Notes under the pieces: generated by a model
Databases searched by the model: none
Seen by the model: only the letters and a program-made list of their open reading frames with translations
Told to the model about the DNA's origin: nothing
Origin: a virus
DNA length: 41,048 bases
Virus record (IMG/VR): IMGVR_UViG_3300025122_000044
Span: 1 to 41,048 of that record
Reading direction: 5' to 3' (one strand)
Made by a program: the position numbers and the translations under genes
Shown: positions 9,701-17,632 of the stretch, piece by piece
How positions within the stretch are numbered: the first letter of the stretch is position 1
Layout: each line of letters starts with the position of its first letter

Positions 9701-10167
9701 TTATCCCTCAGAGCCTCGGCCAATTCGGAACCAAGACAGGCAGAGAGACAAATAATCCCCTCGTTGTACCTCTCCAGCATATCGTAATCAATACGAGGCT
9801 GGGTATAGAAACCTCTGTTAAAGGCTTCGCTCATCAAGGCTACCAGGTTCTTATAGCCTTGCGAATCTTGAGCAAGGAGTACAATGTGGTTGGACCCACC
9901 CTTGTTTGAATACACCTTGCCATTAATCGTTCCCCGACATTTCTCTACATCGGGTACGATATATGCTTCTACGCCTGGGATATAATTTACCCCAAACTTC
10001 TTGGCAGCTTTTCTCATCTGCCAGATGCCACCTAATGTACCGTGGTCAGTGACTGCTACGCTAGTCATCCCATGGTCACGGCATCTCTTCATCAGGGCTT
10101 CTGCCTTGATGGTCCCATCCAGGAGCGAGTGTTCAGAATGCGTATGTAGATGTGCGAAGCGATTCAA
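6715..10167 (-). CDS. dnaE: DNA polymerase III alpha subunit
   Basis: An 1150-residue replicative polymerase of the bacterial C family, close to the usual length of DnaE1. The N-terminal PHP domain keeps its metal-binding residues (HLHTHSEHSLLDG, then TDHGTLGG). The palm carries the catalytic PDFDTDF at about residue 400. Near the C-terminus an OB fold can be seen (VVVGGFIGRVSIYQSKSG). No separate proofreading exonuclease or beta clamp is seen in the window, so it may use host clamp and PHP-based proofreading. It replaces the A- or B-family polymerase that most phages carry. It lies directly downstream of the DHH gene. Confidence 0.97.
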   Translation of the reverse strand: MNRFAHLHTHSEHSLLDGTIKAEALMKRCRDHGMTSVAVTDHGTLGGIWQMRKAAKKFGVNYIPGVEAYIVPDVEKCRGTINGKVYSNKGGSNHIVLLAQDSQGYKNLVALMSEAFNRGFYTQPRIDYDMLERYNEGIICLSACLGSELAEALRDNQMIGLIADRYKSIFGDRYFLEIQLNGEEEQVPYNKALIKLSGQMDIPLVATNDAHYLVKDHSEMQDINFCLGMRKVVSDPKRHKFNEEMFSIETPDEIHDAFAAIGQRDSCFAAANLAETCDVKFAETKVFIPSFASEEETDEQRFRRLAQAGLAERFPEIPDGYQERLDYEFEVIERMGYPSYFLVVAEYIQIARDMGIRVGPGRGSGAGSLAAYCMGITDLDPVEYGLYFERFLNPHRVSMPDFDTDFQRSRRDELVEALAVRFGNDKVAHIGTASIFKPKGLVRDIARVLGHGAERQSEFAKAIPDEDRGGQGRHRVTLSTDVEYDEHGKPKRHYCILDKTFKAKYEGDKDFRKICDLGAQIESLRRHTSIHASGIIIHDKPLGYEIPLGRVNPKTTIPVTEWDMKEVEDAGYVKYDFLGLAALDVIDLAVNMIQETVPGFDVVDLDLEDADVYANIFDTGSSYGVFQMEKKGMRSFAKAFRPRSIDELSAVLALYRPGPMDNGMLKEILKVRGGGTLTAGWTSHPSVVPILASTDGVLVYQEQVLKIAQDLAGFSLAEADLMRRAIGKKKPKEMAALKDQFIGGGTELGNDPAVLATAWKGIADFADYCFNKAHSVSYAIIAYQTAYLKYYYPAQFLAASMSVKAGDFAAIQDLVTEAGDAGVGVLGPDINTSIQEFTAKDEQILFGFEAIKGLGTSAIDAIILARSKGSFENIYDFVKRVHLGKCRTNNVLTLIHAGAFDSMVHTRAQLAYGYEDAILKAKRHQADRRSGQRSLFKETNDFFIPEVPPDKELELMNEHEALGIFLSGHPLDAFREVLQEKVTCEAINLEEVPDNKDVVVGGFIGRVSIYQSKSGPMAWVTLGDKTGEVEVTCFSGTYLKHASLLEEGGAVLIRGQVNTRKGEKGVIARAVASLEDLAEDSCKGLEVRISTTKDVEKLSGILPRYKGGNVWLKVSVGDGWFSPDTRIVNPNELRREISRAIPDAEVTARY

Positions 10168-10183
10168 ATTCTTTCCTCTTGCG

Positions 10184-11191
10184 TCACAACAGCATCTCCT
10201 GCTTATTTACGTCAGCTTCCAGCTGTTCGGTAACCTTGTCAGCTACTGTCTGCTGGAAATTCCACCAGACATCTCTCTTGACATAGCCTTCAGCAATCAT
10301 AGCCCCTGCCGCTGAATCATGACCTCCGCCATCATACAGCTCGGCAATCTTTCTAACGTTGACATAGTCACCATCAGTACGGAAGGAGGCTCTGCCTGAC
10401 CACTTGTTCACTCGGACCACTGTGTTCCCTGAATCACAGAGCACACCTAAGATGTCATCATCTACGCCAGCAGCCCTAGCTCCTGACAACGCAACAATTA
10501 AGCTGTGCCCACCAATATCTGTCTTGATGATTTCCAGTTCTTTCATTCCCATGAGGAACTCATCGTTATACTTTAAGTATAACTTGTCATGATACTGTTG
10601 GATGAGGTCTTGAGTGAGCTTTGTATCACACCCACCTACCTCTGGTCCTTGATCACACCTGCCACGTAGAAGACCTACGTACCACATAGCTCGTAGCCCA
10701 TTGAATTTGAAAGCCACTGTATCTGCCCATAGTCCAACGTATAGGATGGGGTGCACCACCCCTCCTTGAATCAAGACACACCCCGTAGAAGGTACGTCTA
10801 ATGCATAGACTCCCTTCCCTGGATCATGCCTCTCTATAGATGCCTGATGATGATCAACGACCACAACGTCGGTGATGTTAGGATAATTGTCAAGATCCCA
10901 ACCAAGACGATCAGGATCTGGATAGTGGTCGAGGCAAATAGCAGATTGAGCTTGGTCTCTGACATCAATACGCTCACCGAGTTGGTCATGCGCAAAGTCC
11001 CCCGCCTCATAGATCCACTCAGTCTCTGGCCTAAAGTCTCCTGTGACATGTGTATATGTTTCTTTGTTGTGCCACCTAAGAAAATGGAGGACAGCTGCTG
11101 TGGCTGACGCTGCGTCACAATCTGGATGCCTATGTCCTACTACTAGTATTGGCTCAGGAAGCTCTAACAGCTTCTCGCTTAGGTTGTTCAT
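10184..11191 (-). CDS. DHH-family phosphoesterase
   Basis: A 335-residue protein with the DHH superfamily signatures: VVGHRHPDCDAA near residue 18, VVVVDHHQAS near residue 112 and GGGHDSAAGAM near the C-terminus, the DHHA1 substrate-binding motif. Family members are RecJ-type nucleases, nanoRNases or cyclic-dinucleotide phosphodiesterases. The compact size matches the NrnA type, which degrades very short oligonucleotides, and would recycle nucleotides. A role against cyclic-nucleotide signalling of the host is a second possibility. It overlaps the glycosylase gene by 38 bases. Confidence 0.88.
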   Translation of the reverse strand: MNNLSEKLLELPEPILVVGHRHPDCDAASATAAVLHFLRWHNKETYTHVTGDFRPETEWIYEAGDFAHDQLGERIDVRDQAQSAICLDHYPDPDRLGWDLDNYPNITDVVVVDHHQASIERHDPGKGVYALDVPSTGCVLIQGGVVHPILYVGLWADTVAFKFNGLRAMWYVGLLRGRCDQGPEVGGCDTKLTQDLIQQYHDKLYLKYNDEFLMGMKELEIIKTDIGGHSLIVALSGARAAGVDDDILGVLCDSGNTVVRVNKWSGRASFRTDGDYVNVRKIAELYDGGGHDSAAGAMIAEGYVKRDVWWNFQQTVADKVTEQLEADVNKQEMLL

Positions 11192-11888
11192 TTACGTATC
11201 TTTTCTGAAACATCCGTACATCATTCCATATACGATTACGGATATAGTTACATAGGGTTGGATTACTTGATGCATGAAGGATTGCTGCTGGGTGGTACGT
11301 AATCAACACCTCAGTCTCTGGAAAGGATGGGTGTTTATGAATCGTACCTGAATAGTCCTTCATCCGTGCCTTAGACGGAAGGTCCAGGAGGTATCTGGCT
11401 GCGGTAAGACCGGTGCAGATAATAACTCGTGGAGATAGCAGCTCGATCTCTCTGTGAAGGAAAGGTCTGCAGGCAATCGCACACTCGTGAGTCGGGGTGA
11501 GGTTCTGCTTAATTCCGGAGTGATCAATTGGTCTGCATTTAACAATGTTACCGATATAGAAATCTCGGTTTGGGTCAAGCCCAATGGATTGGATGATGGC
11601 GTCAAGCTTACGTCCAGCTGGTCCACTAAATGGGAGCCCGCAGGCGTCTTCAATAGCTCCAGGAGCTTCTCCAGCAACCATATATTTTGCTTCCGGATTC
11701 CCTCGGTAGACAACGACTTGTGAACGTCCTCCGTGGCTGAGTCTACATCCGTCACATCCGGTGGACTTGAGGGTAGATCCAAAGCTCTGAATATCTGTCT
11801 CTCGAAGTGCCGGATGTACTGCTGACTCCCGTGTGGATATAAGCTCATCCTCTCCATCTTCCCTAGTCTTCCACAATTGCATCTGCAT
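11154..11888 (-). CDS. Uracil-DNA glycosylase, family 4 type
   Basis: A 244-residue protein. The active-site loop reads GEAPGAIEDACGLPFSGPAG from about residue 73, and a later TYHPAAIL is the second conserved motif. Four cysteines (C45, C48, C118 in VKCRP, C140 in ACRPF) are spaced like the 4Fe-4S ligands of family 4/5 glycosylases. The enzyme removes uracil from DNA. Together with the dUTPase two genes upstream it would keep uracil out of the phage genome, which argues that this phage uses thymine DNA. The N-terminal 40 residues are an extension without motif. Confidence 0.9.
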   Translation of the reverse strand: MQMQLWKTREDGEDELISTRESAVHPALRETDIQSFGSTLKSTGCDGCRLSHGGRSQVVVYRGNPEAKYMVAGEAPGAIEDACGLPFSGPAGRKLDAIIQSIGLDPNRDFYIGNIVKCRPIDHSGIKQNLTPTHECAIACRPFLHREIELLSPRVIICTGLTAARYLLDLPSKARMKDYSGTIHKHPSFPETEVLITYHPAAILHASSNPTLCNYIRNRIWNDVRMFQKRYVNEQPKREAVRAS

Positions 11889-12306
11889 ACAGCTTCCTTA
11901 CTTCACTAAGCCACATGCTTGTATGCATGGAGTCAGTATGATCAGGGGTAATAAACCATGCTCCACCCCCAAAGGAACCAGGTCTTAGCTTGCTACATGA
12001 ATGAGCAAACTCAACCTCAATCGCAGGCATCTCTGGATCAGTCTTAGCTAACCACTCTAGAAAGGCAAGGTCAGCTTCACCTAGTGATTCTTCAGCAAAC
12101 AGGTAGTACTCATCTTGATTGACACGCTCACACCTAAGACCTAAAGATCGATCATACGGATCCTCTCCCCAGATCTGTTTAGCTAGAATCTCAAGAGCAG
12201 GATCTTCATACTCTTCATCATACATATTGAGATCAATAAGATCTCTATGTATCTTGGTTAGTGGAAGGTAAGGAGCAACGGTCCCTTGAGTGTAATAGTT
12301 AGCCAT
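11863..12306 (-). CDS. Hypothetical acidic protein
   Basis: A 147-residue protein of unknown function, rich in acidic and aromatic residues. The C-terminal half (SCSKLRPGSFGGGAWFITPDH) looks like a folded alpha/beta domain. It sits between the dUTPase and glycosylase genes with overlaps at both ends, so it belongs to the same operon. No catalytic motif is seen. Confidence 0.65.
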   Translation of the reverse strand: MANYYTQGTVAPYLPLTKIHRDLIDLNMYDEEYEDPALEILAKQIWGEDPYDRSLGLRCERVNQDEYYLFAEESLGEADLAFLEWLAKTDPEMPAIEVEFAHSCSKLRPGSFGGGAWFITPDHTDSMHTSMWLSEVRKLYADAIVED

Positions 12307-12878
12307 TACTCTCCTGTACTACCAAATCCACCACGGTCTTCAGCAAACTGGTTGGTATTTTGTAGCTCCCATCGAACTGGAACTGTCTCTTCGATCAACA
12401 ACTGACCAACTCTCTCACCCCTACGGATAAGCGCTGGCTTAGTATCATATCGAATGTACCAATTGTCTCGTGGTTGTGGCCGACCACCCTCACCAGGTGC
12501 CTTGAAGGCTTCATGCCGCAGGTTCATCAAGCCCTTTGGTTTGTTAGGACCTACGTTCCTCCACCTTACTGGCAGCTTGAACAACGGAGCCATGATACGG
12601 TCTCCAGGTCCAGCATAATCCTCATCAATAATGCCTACACCATTAGCTAGGACAAGTCCTCGCTTGATGCAGATACCTGATCGGACACATAGCTTGAAAT
12701 GGAATCCTTTAGGTGCCTGAGCGATAATGCCGGTATCCACCAGCACCATCTCATTATCTTTTAAGAGGTAGTCCTCTCGGGCATAAATGTCCCAACCTGC
12801 ACTCCTCTCTGTTCCTTGTGTTGGGGCTTCACCGCCCGGCATCACAAAGAACTTTACCTCTTGAATCTTCTTTGCCAT
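12306..12878 (-). CDS. dut: dUTP diphosphatase (trimeric type)
   Basis: A 190-residue protein with all five motifs of trimeric dUTPases in order: AGWDIYA, VRSGICIKRGL, NGVGIIDEDYAG, RRGERVGQLLIE and RGGFGSTG, the last being the glycine-rich C-terminal arm that closes on the substrate. It hydrolyses dUTP to dUMP and pyrophosphate. An insert of about 45 residues between motifs 3 and 4 makes it longer than the usual 145-155 residues. It overlaps the next gene by one base. Confidence 0.95.
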   Translation of the reverse strand: MAKKIQEVKFFVMPGGEAPTQGTERSAGWDIYAREDYLLKDNEMVLVDTGIIAQAPKGFHFKLCVRSGICIKRGLVLANGVGIIDEDYAGPGDRIMAPLFKLPVRWRNVGPNKPKGLMNLRHEAFKAPGEGGRPQPRDNWYIRYDTKPALIRRGERVGQLLIEETVPVRWELQNTNQFAEDRGGFGSTGE

Positions 12879-12879
12879 C

Positions 12880-13230
12880 TTACTCCCACCTTATCTCGGC
12901 GTTTTGTTCCTTCCACTTCCCATTCTCAAACAGGATGCGAAAATTAGCACCGTCTTCTCCTACGAACTGGATATAACATCCATCCTGTAGGAACGGGGCA
13001 ATTGCAGTGAAGAACTCATCTTCACTGCAACCCCACTTCTCACCTTCCCACTCAAATGAGCGTTGCTCATCCAAGCGAAAGCCCATTTCAGGTACAACTT
13101 CATTGATTGCACGTCGGCCACAGTCACACTCTGGCAACGGCTTTCCTGAAAGGGCCTTATATACTTCTTCGTAACCAACATCTTCTCTTAAGATGAGGTC
13201 GCCACCATTGTGGCTGACGTAATATCCCAT
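12880..13230 (-). CDS. Hypothetical protein
   Basis: A 116-residue acidic protein that I cannot assign. It has a CDC doublet near residue 36 and a C-terminal beta-rich segment (CYIQFVGEDGANFRILFENGKW). It lies one base from the dUTPase start and shares a base with the PhoH-like gene, so it is cotranscribed with both. Confidence 0.6.
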   Translation of the reverse strand: MGYYVSHNGGDLILREDVGYEEVYKALSGKPLPECDCGRRAINEVVPEMGFRLDEQRSFEWEGEKWGCSEDEFFTAIAPFLQDGCYIQFVGEDGANFRILFENGKWKEQNAEIRWE

Positions 13231-14144
13231 TACTCCCCTTCTAAGACCTCGCTTACGAGCTCTACCAAGGGTGATCGGCAGTTTTTAATTAGCTCAATAT
13301 ATGAGGTCAAGCCAGACTCTTTGGTCCGCTTGTCGTGGATGAGGCGGTGCATACCGCTCTCTTTCCACTTCATCCGGCCATCAATCTGGCCAGGGTCACC
13401 CATCAATACAATCTTGCTACCCTCCCCTACTCTCGTAGTCAGAGTCAGTAGTTCATGTGCTGTGAATGATTGCACTTCATCTGCAATAATGAAGGCATTG
13501 TTGAAGCTGCTACCACGCATCACGCTCACTGGAATGCAACGGATCTTGTCCTTCTCTTCCAGCATACGGATGTAGGCTAAGCCCATCTTGTTTTGAATCT
13601 GACTCATGTTCCCAAAGAACGAGTACAGATAAGGTCCGAACTTCTCTCGAACATCGCCGGGCACCGCACCTAATTTCACCCTACCTACCTCAACCATTGG
13701 CTTGGTAAGTACGACATAGTCGTAAGAGTCGTCTTCGATGAGCATATGCAACGCTGCGGCACTGGCACAGATAGTCTTGCCTGTACCTGCACGCCCAGTG
13801 ACAATGTTCATTGCAATGTCTTCATCTAGAAGGCAATCAAGAAGCATCTGCTGCTCCTTGTTGCGGGGGTCTAACCCAAACACATTCATCTTGGTTGGTA
13901 CCAGATTAAATCTGGTACCACACATGCTAACCTTAGTTAATGCGGATTGGCTTTCTGCTGCCTTCAAAACAACAGACATGTTTGGATAGAATGGTGGGGC
14001 TAGCTCTGTGGCTATTGGCGTTGACTTCTCTTTATATATTCTATCAATAGTTCTTGATGAAACTCGTACTACTCTAACTCCAGTGTATTGCACTTGATTG
14101 ACTCTCTTATACGTTGGACCTCTCCATGAATCTCCACCACACAC
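13230..14144 (-). CDS. phoH: PhoH-like P-loop ATPase
   Basis: A 304-residue protein with the PhoH fold: Walker A GRAGTGKT at about 117-124, then VVLTKPMVEVGRVKLGAVPGD, a DEVQSF Walker B and VLMGDPGQID, which are diagnostic of PhoH/superfamily 1 helicase-like ATPases. PhoH is one of the commonest phage auxiliary genes and may act in RNA handling. The start is uncertain. The frame opens with GTG at 14144, which overlaps the HD gene by 76 bases, while a GTG at 14093 would reduce the overlap. Confidence 0.9.
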   Translation of the reverse strand: MCGGDSWRGPTYKRVNQVQYTGVRVVRVSSRTIDRIYKEKSTPIATELAPPFYPNMSVVLKAAESQSALTKVSMCGTRFNLVPTKMNVFGLDPRNKEQQMLLDCLLDEDIAMNIVTGRAGTGKTICASAAALHMLIEDDSYDYVVLTKPMVEVGRVKLGAVPGDVREKFGPYLYSFFGNMSQIQNKMGLAYIRMLEEKDKIRCIPVSVMRGSSFNNAFIIADEVQSFTAHELLTLTTRVGEGSKIVLMGDPGQIDGRMKWKESGMHRLIHDKRTKESGLTSYIELIKNCRSPLVELVSEVLEGE

Positions 14145-14677
14145 AAATGGCTGTTGGGATCACCTCCCATCCATTGCGGGTCTTCGCGGTATACAACCGC
14201 GAGGTAGATCTGGATCAGTTCCTCCGCCTCATCTAGATACTTATGTTGCCTGCCGGTGTCCCACCCTGCATCGGCCATTGATCGTAGATTATCTAGTCTA
14301 TCAGCAATCTTAATTGATACCACCTCTGGTGTGGTATGAAGAAGCCGAGCTAAGTATCTTTTCTTAACAAAATAGTTTGGCTTTCCTTTGCGCATCGTCA
14401 TGGTTGGTTTGCTTAGCAAGTCCACCATGCCTGCAATCTCTACACCAAACTTGTGGAAGATCTTTATGTAGTGCTCCTCACCACAATCTTCAACCACATC
14501 ATGCAAGAGTGCTACTGCTATCGCTCTCTTACTACCTCCCCATGCCTTGACCATATCAGCCACCCGTCGTGGGTGTACAATATACGGCACCCTCTTGCTT
14601 TCAGGACTCTTCCTGAATTGGCCTTCATGTGCCTTTAAGGCGTACTGGAATGCTCTTTGTTCTAGCGTTTGTTCCAT
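14069..14677 (-). CDS. MESH1/SpoT-like HD hydrolase
   Basis: A 202-residue protein made of a single HD domain of the RelA/SpoT hydrolase type: AHEGQFRK at about 16-23, H35, HDVVED at 59-64 and KIADRLDN at 121-128. These are the manganese and nucleotide-binding residues of MESH1 and small alarmone hydrolases, which remove pyrophosphate from (p)ppGpp. There is no synthetase domain. In a phage it could blunt the host stringent response or act on NADPH or another nucleotide, as reported for some MESH1 proteins. Substrate is inferred from family only. Confidence 0.85.
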   Translation of the reverse strand: MEQTLEQRAFQYALKAHEGQFRKSPESKRVPYIVHPRRVADMVKAWGGSKRAIAVALLHDVVEDCGEEHYIKIFHKFGVEIAGMVDLLSKPTMTMRKGKPNYFVKKRYLARLLHTTPEVVSIKIADRLDNLRSMADAGWDTGRQHKYLDEAEELIQIYLAVVYREDPQWMGGDPNSHLCVVEIHGEVQRIRESIKCNTLELE

Positions 14678-15123
14678 GGTACGAAACTCTTCATTTCCTC
14701 TACGCTAGGAAAGTTATCTCCAGTGAAATGATAGCCTCGATCATCAATATACATTCTTGAGTAGGGCTTCTCTACTGGAAAGGATAGTCTGTCCGAATCA
14801 AATCCATGAAACTCAAACCAGTCTCTCATGGCTTGAATAGCCCCAGGCCATGTACTCCTAACTGAGAAAACATGAACTGTAAAAGCTTCGCATACTTCAT
14901 CTAGCCACTCCAGTGCACCTGGAACAGGTGGGTCAGGAATAACTACTGGACTAGTCCATGCACTAGTGTAGTGATGGAGAACACCATCAAAGTCTACACA
15001 TAAAGGCTCGCTATTCCATGGAGCATCAAGACCGCTACTGAGAAGTAGCGACTCCAGCTCCACGATCCTCCGGACTAGCCTCGCTGACTCCGATGTCAGT
15101 TGCTCGATCTTCTTCTCGCTCAT
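14662..15123 (-). CDS. HAD-family hydrolase with short coiled-coil N-terminus
   Basis: A 153-residue protein. After a helical stretch of about 30 residues comes the HAD motif I DFDGVLH (D44, D46), then a conserved VFSVRS motif II-like segment and a C-terminal YIDDRGYHF containing the motif IV acidic residues. Phage members of this family include nucleotidases and polynucleotide 3-prime phosphatases. The substrate is not evident. It overlaps the HD gene by 16 bases and the next upstream gene by 89. Confidence 0.75.
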   Translation of the reverse strand: MSEKKIEQLTSESARLVRRIVELESLLLSSGLDAPWNSEPLCVDFDGVLHHYTSAWTSPVVIPDPPVPGALEWLDEVCEAFTVHVFSVRSTWPGAIQAMRDWFEFHGFDSDRLSFPVEKPYSRMYIDDRGYHFTGDNFPSVEEMKSFVPWNKR

Positions 15124-15658
15124 TTACTTCCTCTCTTTGCCTTTCAATCCTCTGATAGAGATGCTCAAAGACTGATAAGCCTAAGCCCATCTCTTCTCGA
15201 CTGACCGGATTCATATTCTCAGGGATGGTTAGTGTTGTCACAATCCTTCCCTTACGGTTTAGTTTGGTGACAGGTAGGAGCTGACAATTATACGCCCTTC
15301 CCTGCCCCTCTACCTTTGGCCTATGCATCTCCTTAAAGGCATACATATCCTCACGACAGTGGAATGCTCGAAAGCATCCACATCGCTTACACATGAATGT
15401 GTATTGAGGGGTAGAGCGGATAGACAAGATGTCTCGTGGAAGACTCCTGAGAACGTCCAGAATGGTCTCCTCATGATCAGCCATAGCGCGGGCCCACTTC
15501 ATCTCTTGGTCGGCCTCTTGACGCGTCCTGTGCTCTCTAAGACGGTCTTGGTGAGCGCGCTGTGCGCTCTTGATCTCTCGTTGCTGCTTAGCCCGCTGCA
15601 ACTGGCGTTCTCGCGCCCTCTTCTGACTCTTCTTCATTGTTTTCCTCAGGGTCTGCAC
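15035..15658 (-). CDS. Hypothetical zinc-binding protein with basic coiled coil
   Basis: A 207-residue protein. The first 60 residues are a very basic, glutamine- and arginine-rich helix. A CKRCGCFRAFHC cluster near residue 90 may bind zinc. The C-terminus is acidic. An internal ATG at 15637 is an equally good start. It overlaps the end of recA by about 70 bases and the HAD gene by 89, so long stretches are read in two frames. Function unknown. Confidence 0.55.
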   Translation of the reverse strand: MQTLRKTMKKSQKRARERQLQRAKQQREIKSAQRAHQDRLREHRTRQEADQEMKWARAMADHEETILDVLRSLPRDILSIRSTPQYTFMCKRCGCFRAFHCREDMYAFKEMHRPKVEGQGRAYNCQLLPVTKLNRKGRIVTTLTIPENMNPVSREEMGLGLSVFEHLYQRIERQREEVNEREEDRATDIGVSEASPEDRGAGVATSQ

Positions 15659-16709
15659 GTAGCAGCTCTGCTAGATAATCCATTGTCTCTGGGTGATTGA
15701 CTAAAAATGCCCGGACCTGCTCTGCACCTTGCAGTCTCATTTCCTTAACAGTCCATTCGAGAGCAACAGGGATGCCGCTCTCATCATCATCACCTGTTGT
15801 AGAAGCATGCATAAATGGAAGAGTTAGCCAAGAGCCACTCTGTACCATTATGCCTTGCGCCTTGCACATATTGATCATGGCAAGGTATGCATCAAGCCCC
15901 TCTCCGAACCTGATCTCTCCCTCAAAATCTCTGAATGGAGGGAAGGTCTTGTTCTTAACGGTCTTGACTCTTACCTTATTAGCAATGATCTCTGTTCCCC
16001 TCTTAGTAGAACCGATACGACGTACATCGATACGAATGGAAGAGTAGAACTTAAGCGCTCTACCGCCTGGAGTAGTCTCGGGATTACCGAACATCACACC
16101 CAGCTTCATACGAATCTGGTTGATGAAGATGACTACACAGTCAGAGTTGAACACTGCGCCATTGATCTTACGAAGAGCCTGGCCCATGAGTCTAGCTTGA
16201 AGGCCCATGTGAGAGTCACCAATGTCACCCTCCATCTCAGCTCTTGGTACTAGTGCTGCTACCGAGTCTACAACGATCATGTTGCAAGCTCCTCGACACA
16301 GGTAGTCTACAATCTGCAAAGCTTGCTCACCTGTGGAGGGCTGGGAAAAGACTAGCTTACCCATGTCGATACCCAATGCCCGGGCATATTGAGGATCGAG
16401 GGCGTGCTCAGCATCGATAAACGCTACCTTGCCGCCTGCCTTCTGTACCTCTGCAATTGCATGCAATGCGATGGTGGTCTTGCCAGAAGATTCTGGTCCA
16501 TACAACTCGATGATTCTACCCTTAGGATAACCACCACCAAGAATTTCATCTAATTCCATGTTGCCACTAGAGTATCTCTCTAGAGGTTCTGGATTCATGT
16601 CATCAAAGACGTAAGCTGCGCCCTTTCCGAACTCTTTCTCAATACCATTGAGAGCAAGCTCTAGCGCTCGATCTTGAATCTCTTCTTCTGTTAGTTTCTT
16701 ATTCGCCAT
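15588..16709 (-). CDS. recA: RecA recombinase
   Basis: A 373-residue bacterial-type RecA. Walker A is GPESSGKT at about 71-78, Walker B is MIVVDSVAALVP, and the L2-region FINQIRMKLGVMFGNPETTPGGRALKFY is nearly canonical. It would pair homologous DNA during phage recombination and repair. Most phages carry UvsX or annealing proteins instead, so this close-to-bacterial form suggests acquisition from a host. The last 20 residues are acidic as in cellular RecA. It overlaps the dNMP kinase gene by 11 bases. Confidence 0.97.
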   Translation of the reverse strand: MANKKLTEEEIQDRALELALNGIEKEFGKGAAYVFDDMNPEPLERYSSGNMELDEILGGGYPKGRIIELYGPESSGKTTIALHAIAEVQKAGGKVAFIDAEHALDPQYARALGIDMGKLVFSQPSTGEQALQIVDYLCRGACNMIVVDSVAALVPRAEMEGDIGDSHMGLQARLMGQALRKINGAVFNSDCVVIFINQIRMKLGVMFGNPETTPGGRALKFYSSIRIDVRRIGSTKRGTEIIANKVRVKTVKNKTFPPFRDFEGEIRFGEGLDAYLAMINMCKAQGIMVQSGSWLTLPFMHASTTGDDDESGIPVALEWTVKEMRLQGAEQVRAFLVNHPETMDYLAELLRADPEENNEEESEEGARTPVAAG

Positions 16710-17259
16710 TTTTCTCCCTAAGTCTATCCAGCATAGATAGGCTAGCTTGCCATAACTCAGGAATGGTACCGATATTGTTTACAATCAAGTCCCAATTCTT
16801 AAAGTCATCAAGCGCTGTCTCTGATCGATGCTGTGATGTAGCGATCACCTCTCGGGAGGGCCGCGACACCTTAACTACAAAGCCTCCCCAGGTTTTGATT
16901 GCTTCAGCTTCTTCGTGGAAGCGAAGATCAGTAATGACAACAGGAATGCCAGAGCCTGCATACCTCATAGCCAGTCGCCCTAGCGACCGTACCCAGATAT
17001 CTTCTCCGAAGACAGGCTTCATAGCATCTGTACCAAACATCTGAAGTGCCCAGCGTGGTGTGAAGCCCCAATACTCATCAACAACCTCTTTGAGGTCACC
17101 GTACAGTTGGTCTTCATCGAAGCCAAAGATCTCTCGTGCTCCGTCTTTTAGATTATCCGCAAAGGCCAGACGTTGAAACCCATGGGACTTAACCAGGTAT
17201 TCCCCGATCGTATCTTTTCCTACCTGGGCTTTATGTCCCAGACCAATAATTAGACTCAT
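16699..17259 (-). CDS. Deoxynucleoside monophosphate kinase
   Basis: A 186-residue P-loop kinase with GHKAQVGKDT at about residues 8-17, resembling the T4 gene 1 type dNMP kinase, and VVITDLRFHEEAEAI in the middle, the second conserved motif of this family. It would convert dNMPs, including dTMP and dGMP, to diphosphates for replication. The position downstream of the ribonucleotide reductase and upstream of recA fits the dNTP-supply role. Confidence 0.85.
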   Translation of the reverse strand: MSLIIGLGHKAQVGKDTIGEYLVKSHGFQRLAFADNLKDGAREIFGFDEDQLYGDLKEVVDEYWGFTPRWALQMFGTDAMKPVFGEDIWVRSLGRLAMRYAGSGIPVVITDLRFHEEAEAIKTWGGFVVKVSRPSREVIATSQHRSETALDDFKNWDLIVNNIGTIPELWQASLSMLDRLREKNGE

Positions 17260-17632
17260 CCTCTCCTCGGGCTTCCTGGACCCTACTTAGGAAGCTTTCC
17301 TCATCGATGTCGAGTATCTCACACAGGTCTGTAAAAGTTACATCCCATGGAGACATCACCTTTGCTCCATTGAATAGGAAGTCAGCAGCTGTCTTCCATT
17401 CTTGGAACTCTGTATGTCCATCACTATACTCAGAGCTTTTAGACATACTGGTAGGGTCCATCTCCAAGTAGTCTTTTGTAGCTCTGGTAATGAACGAGAC
17501 AAGAAAGTCTATCGAGCCAGAGTTACTCGGAGTGGAATCTGGTTCCCACTCCGAGTAACCATACTCAGCTAACTCATCAACCTGTGGGGAAAGTACAGGT
17601 GTCGCCGTCGCAGAATTTTTCTCCCACTCCAC
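17231..17632 (-). CDS. Hypothetical protein in the RNR-kinase operon
   Basis: A 133-residue acidic protein. The segment EFQEWKTAADFLFNGAKVMSP is the most conserved-looking part and is followed by a predicted helical DLCEILDIDEESFLSRV, resembling the small proteins found beside nucleotide genes in other large phages. It overlaps the RNR gene by 56 bases and the kinase by 29. Function unknown. Confidence 0.6.
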   Translation of the reverse strand: MEWEKNSATATPVLSPQVDELAEYGYSEWEPDSTPSNSGSIDFLVSFITRATKDYLEMDPTSMSKSSEYSDGHTEFQEWKTAADFLFNGAKVMSPWDVTFTDLCEILDIDEESFLSRVQEARGEDESNYWSGT

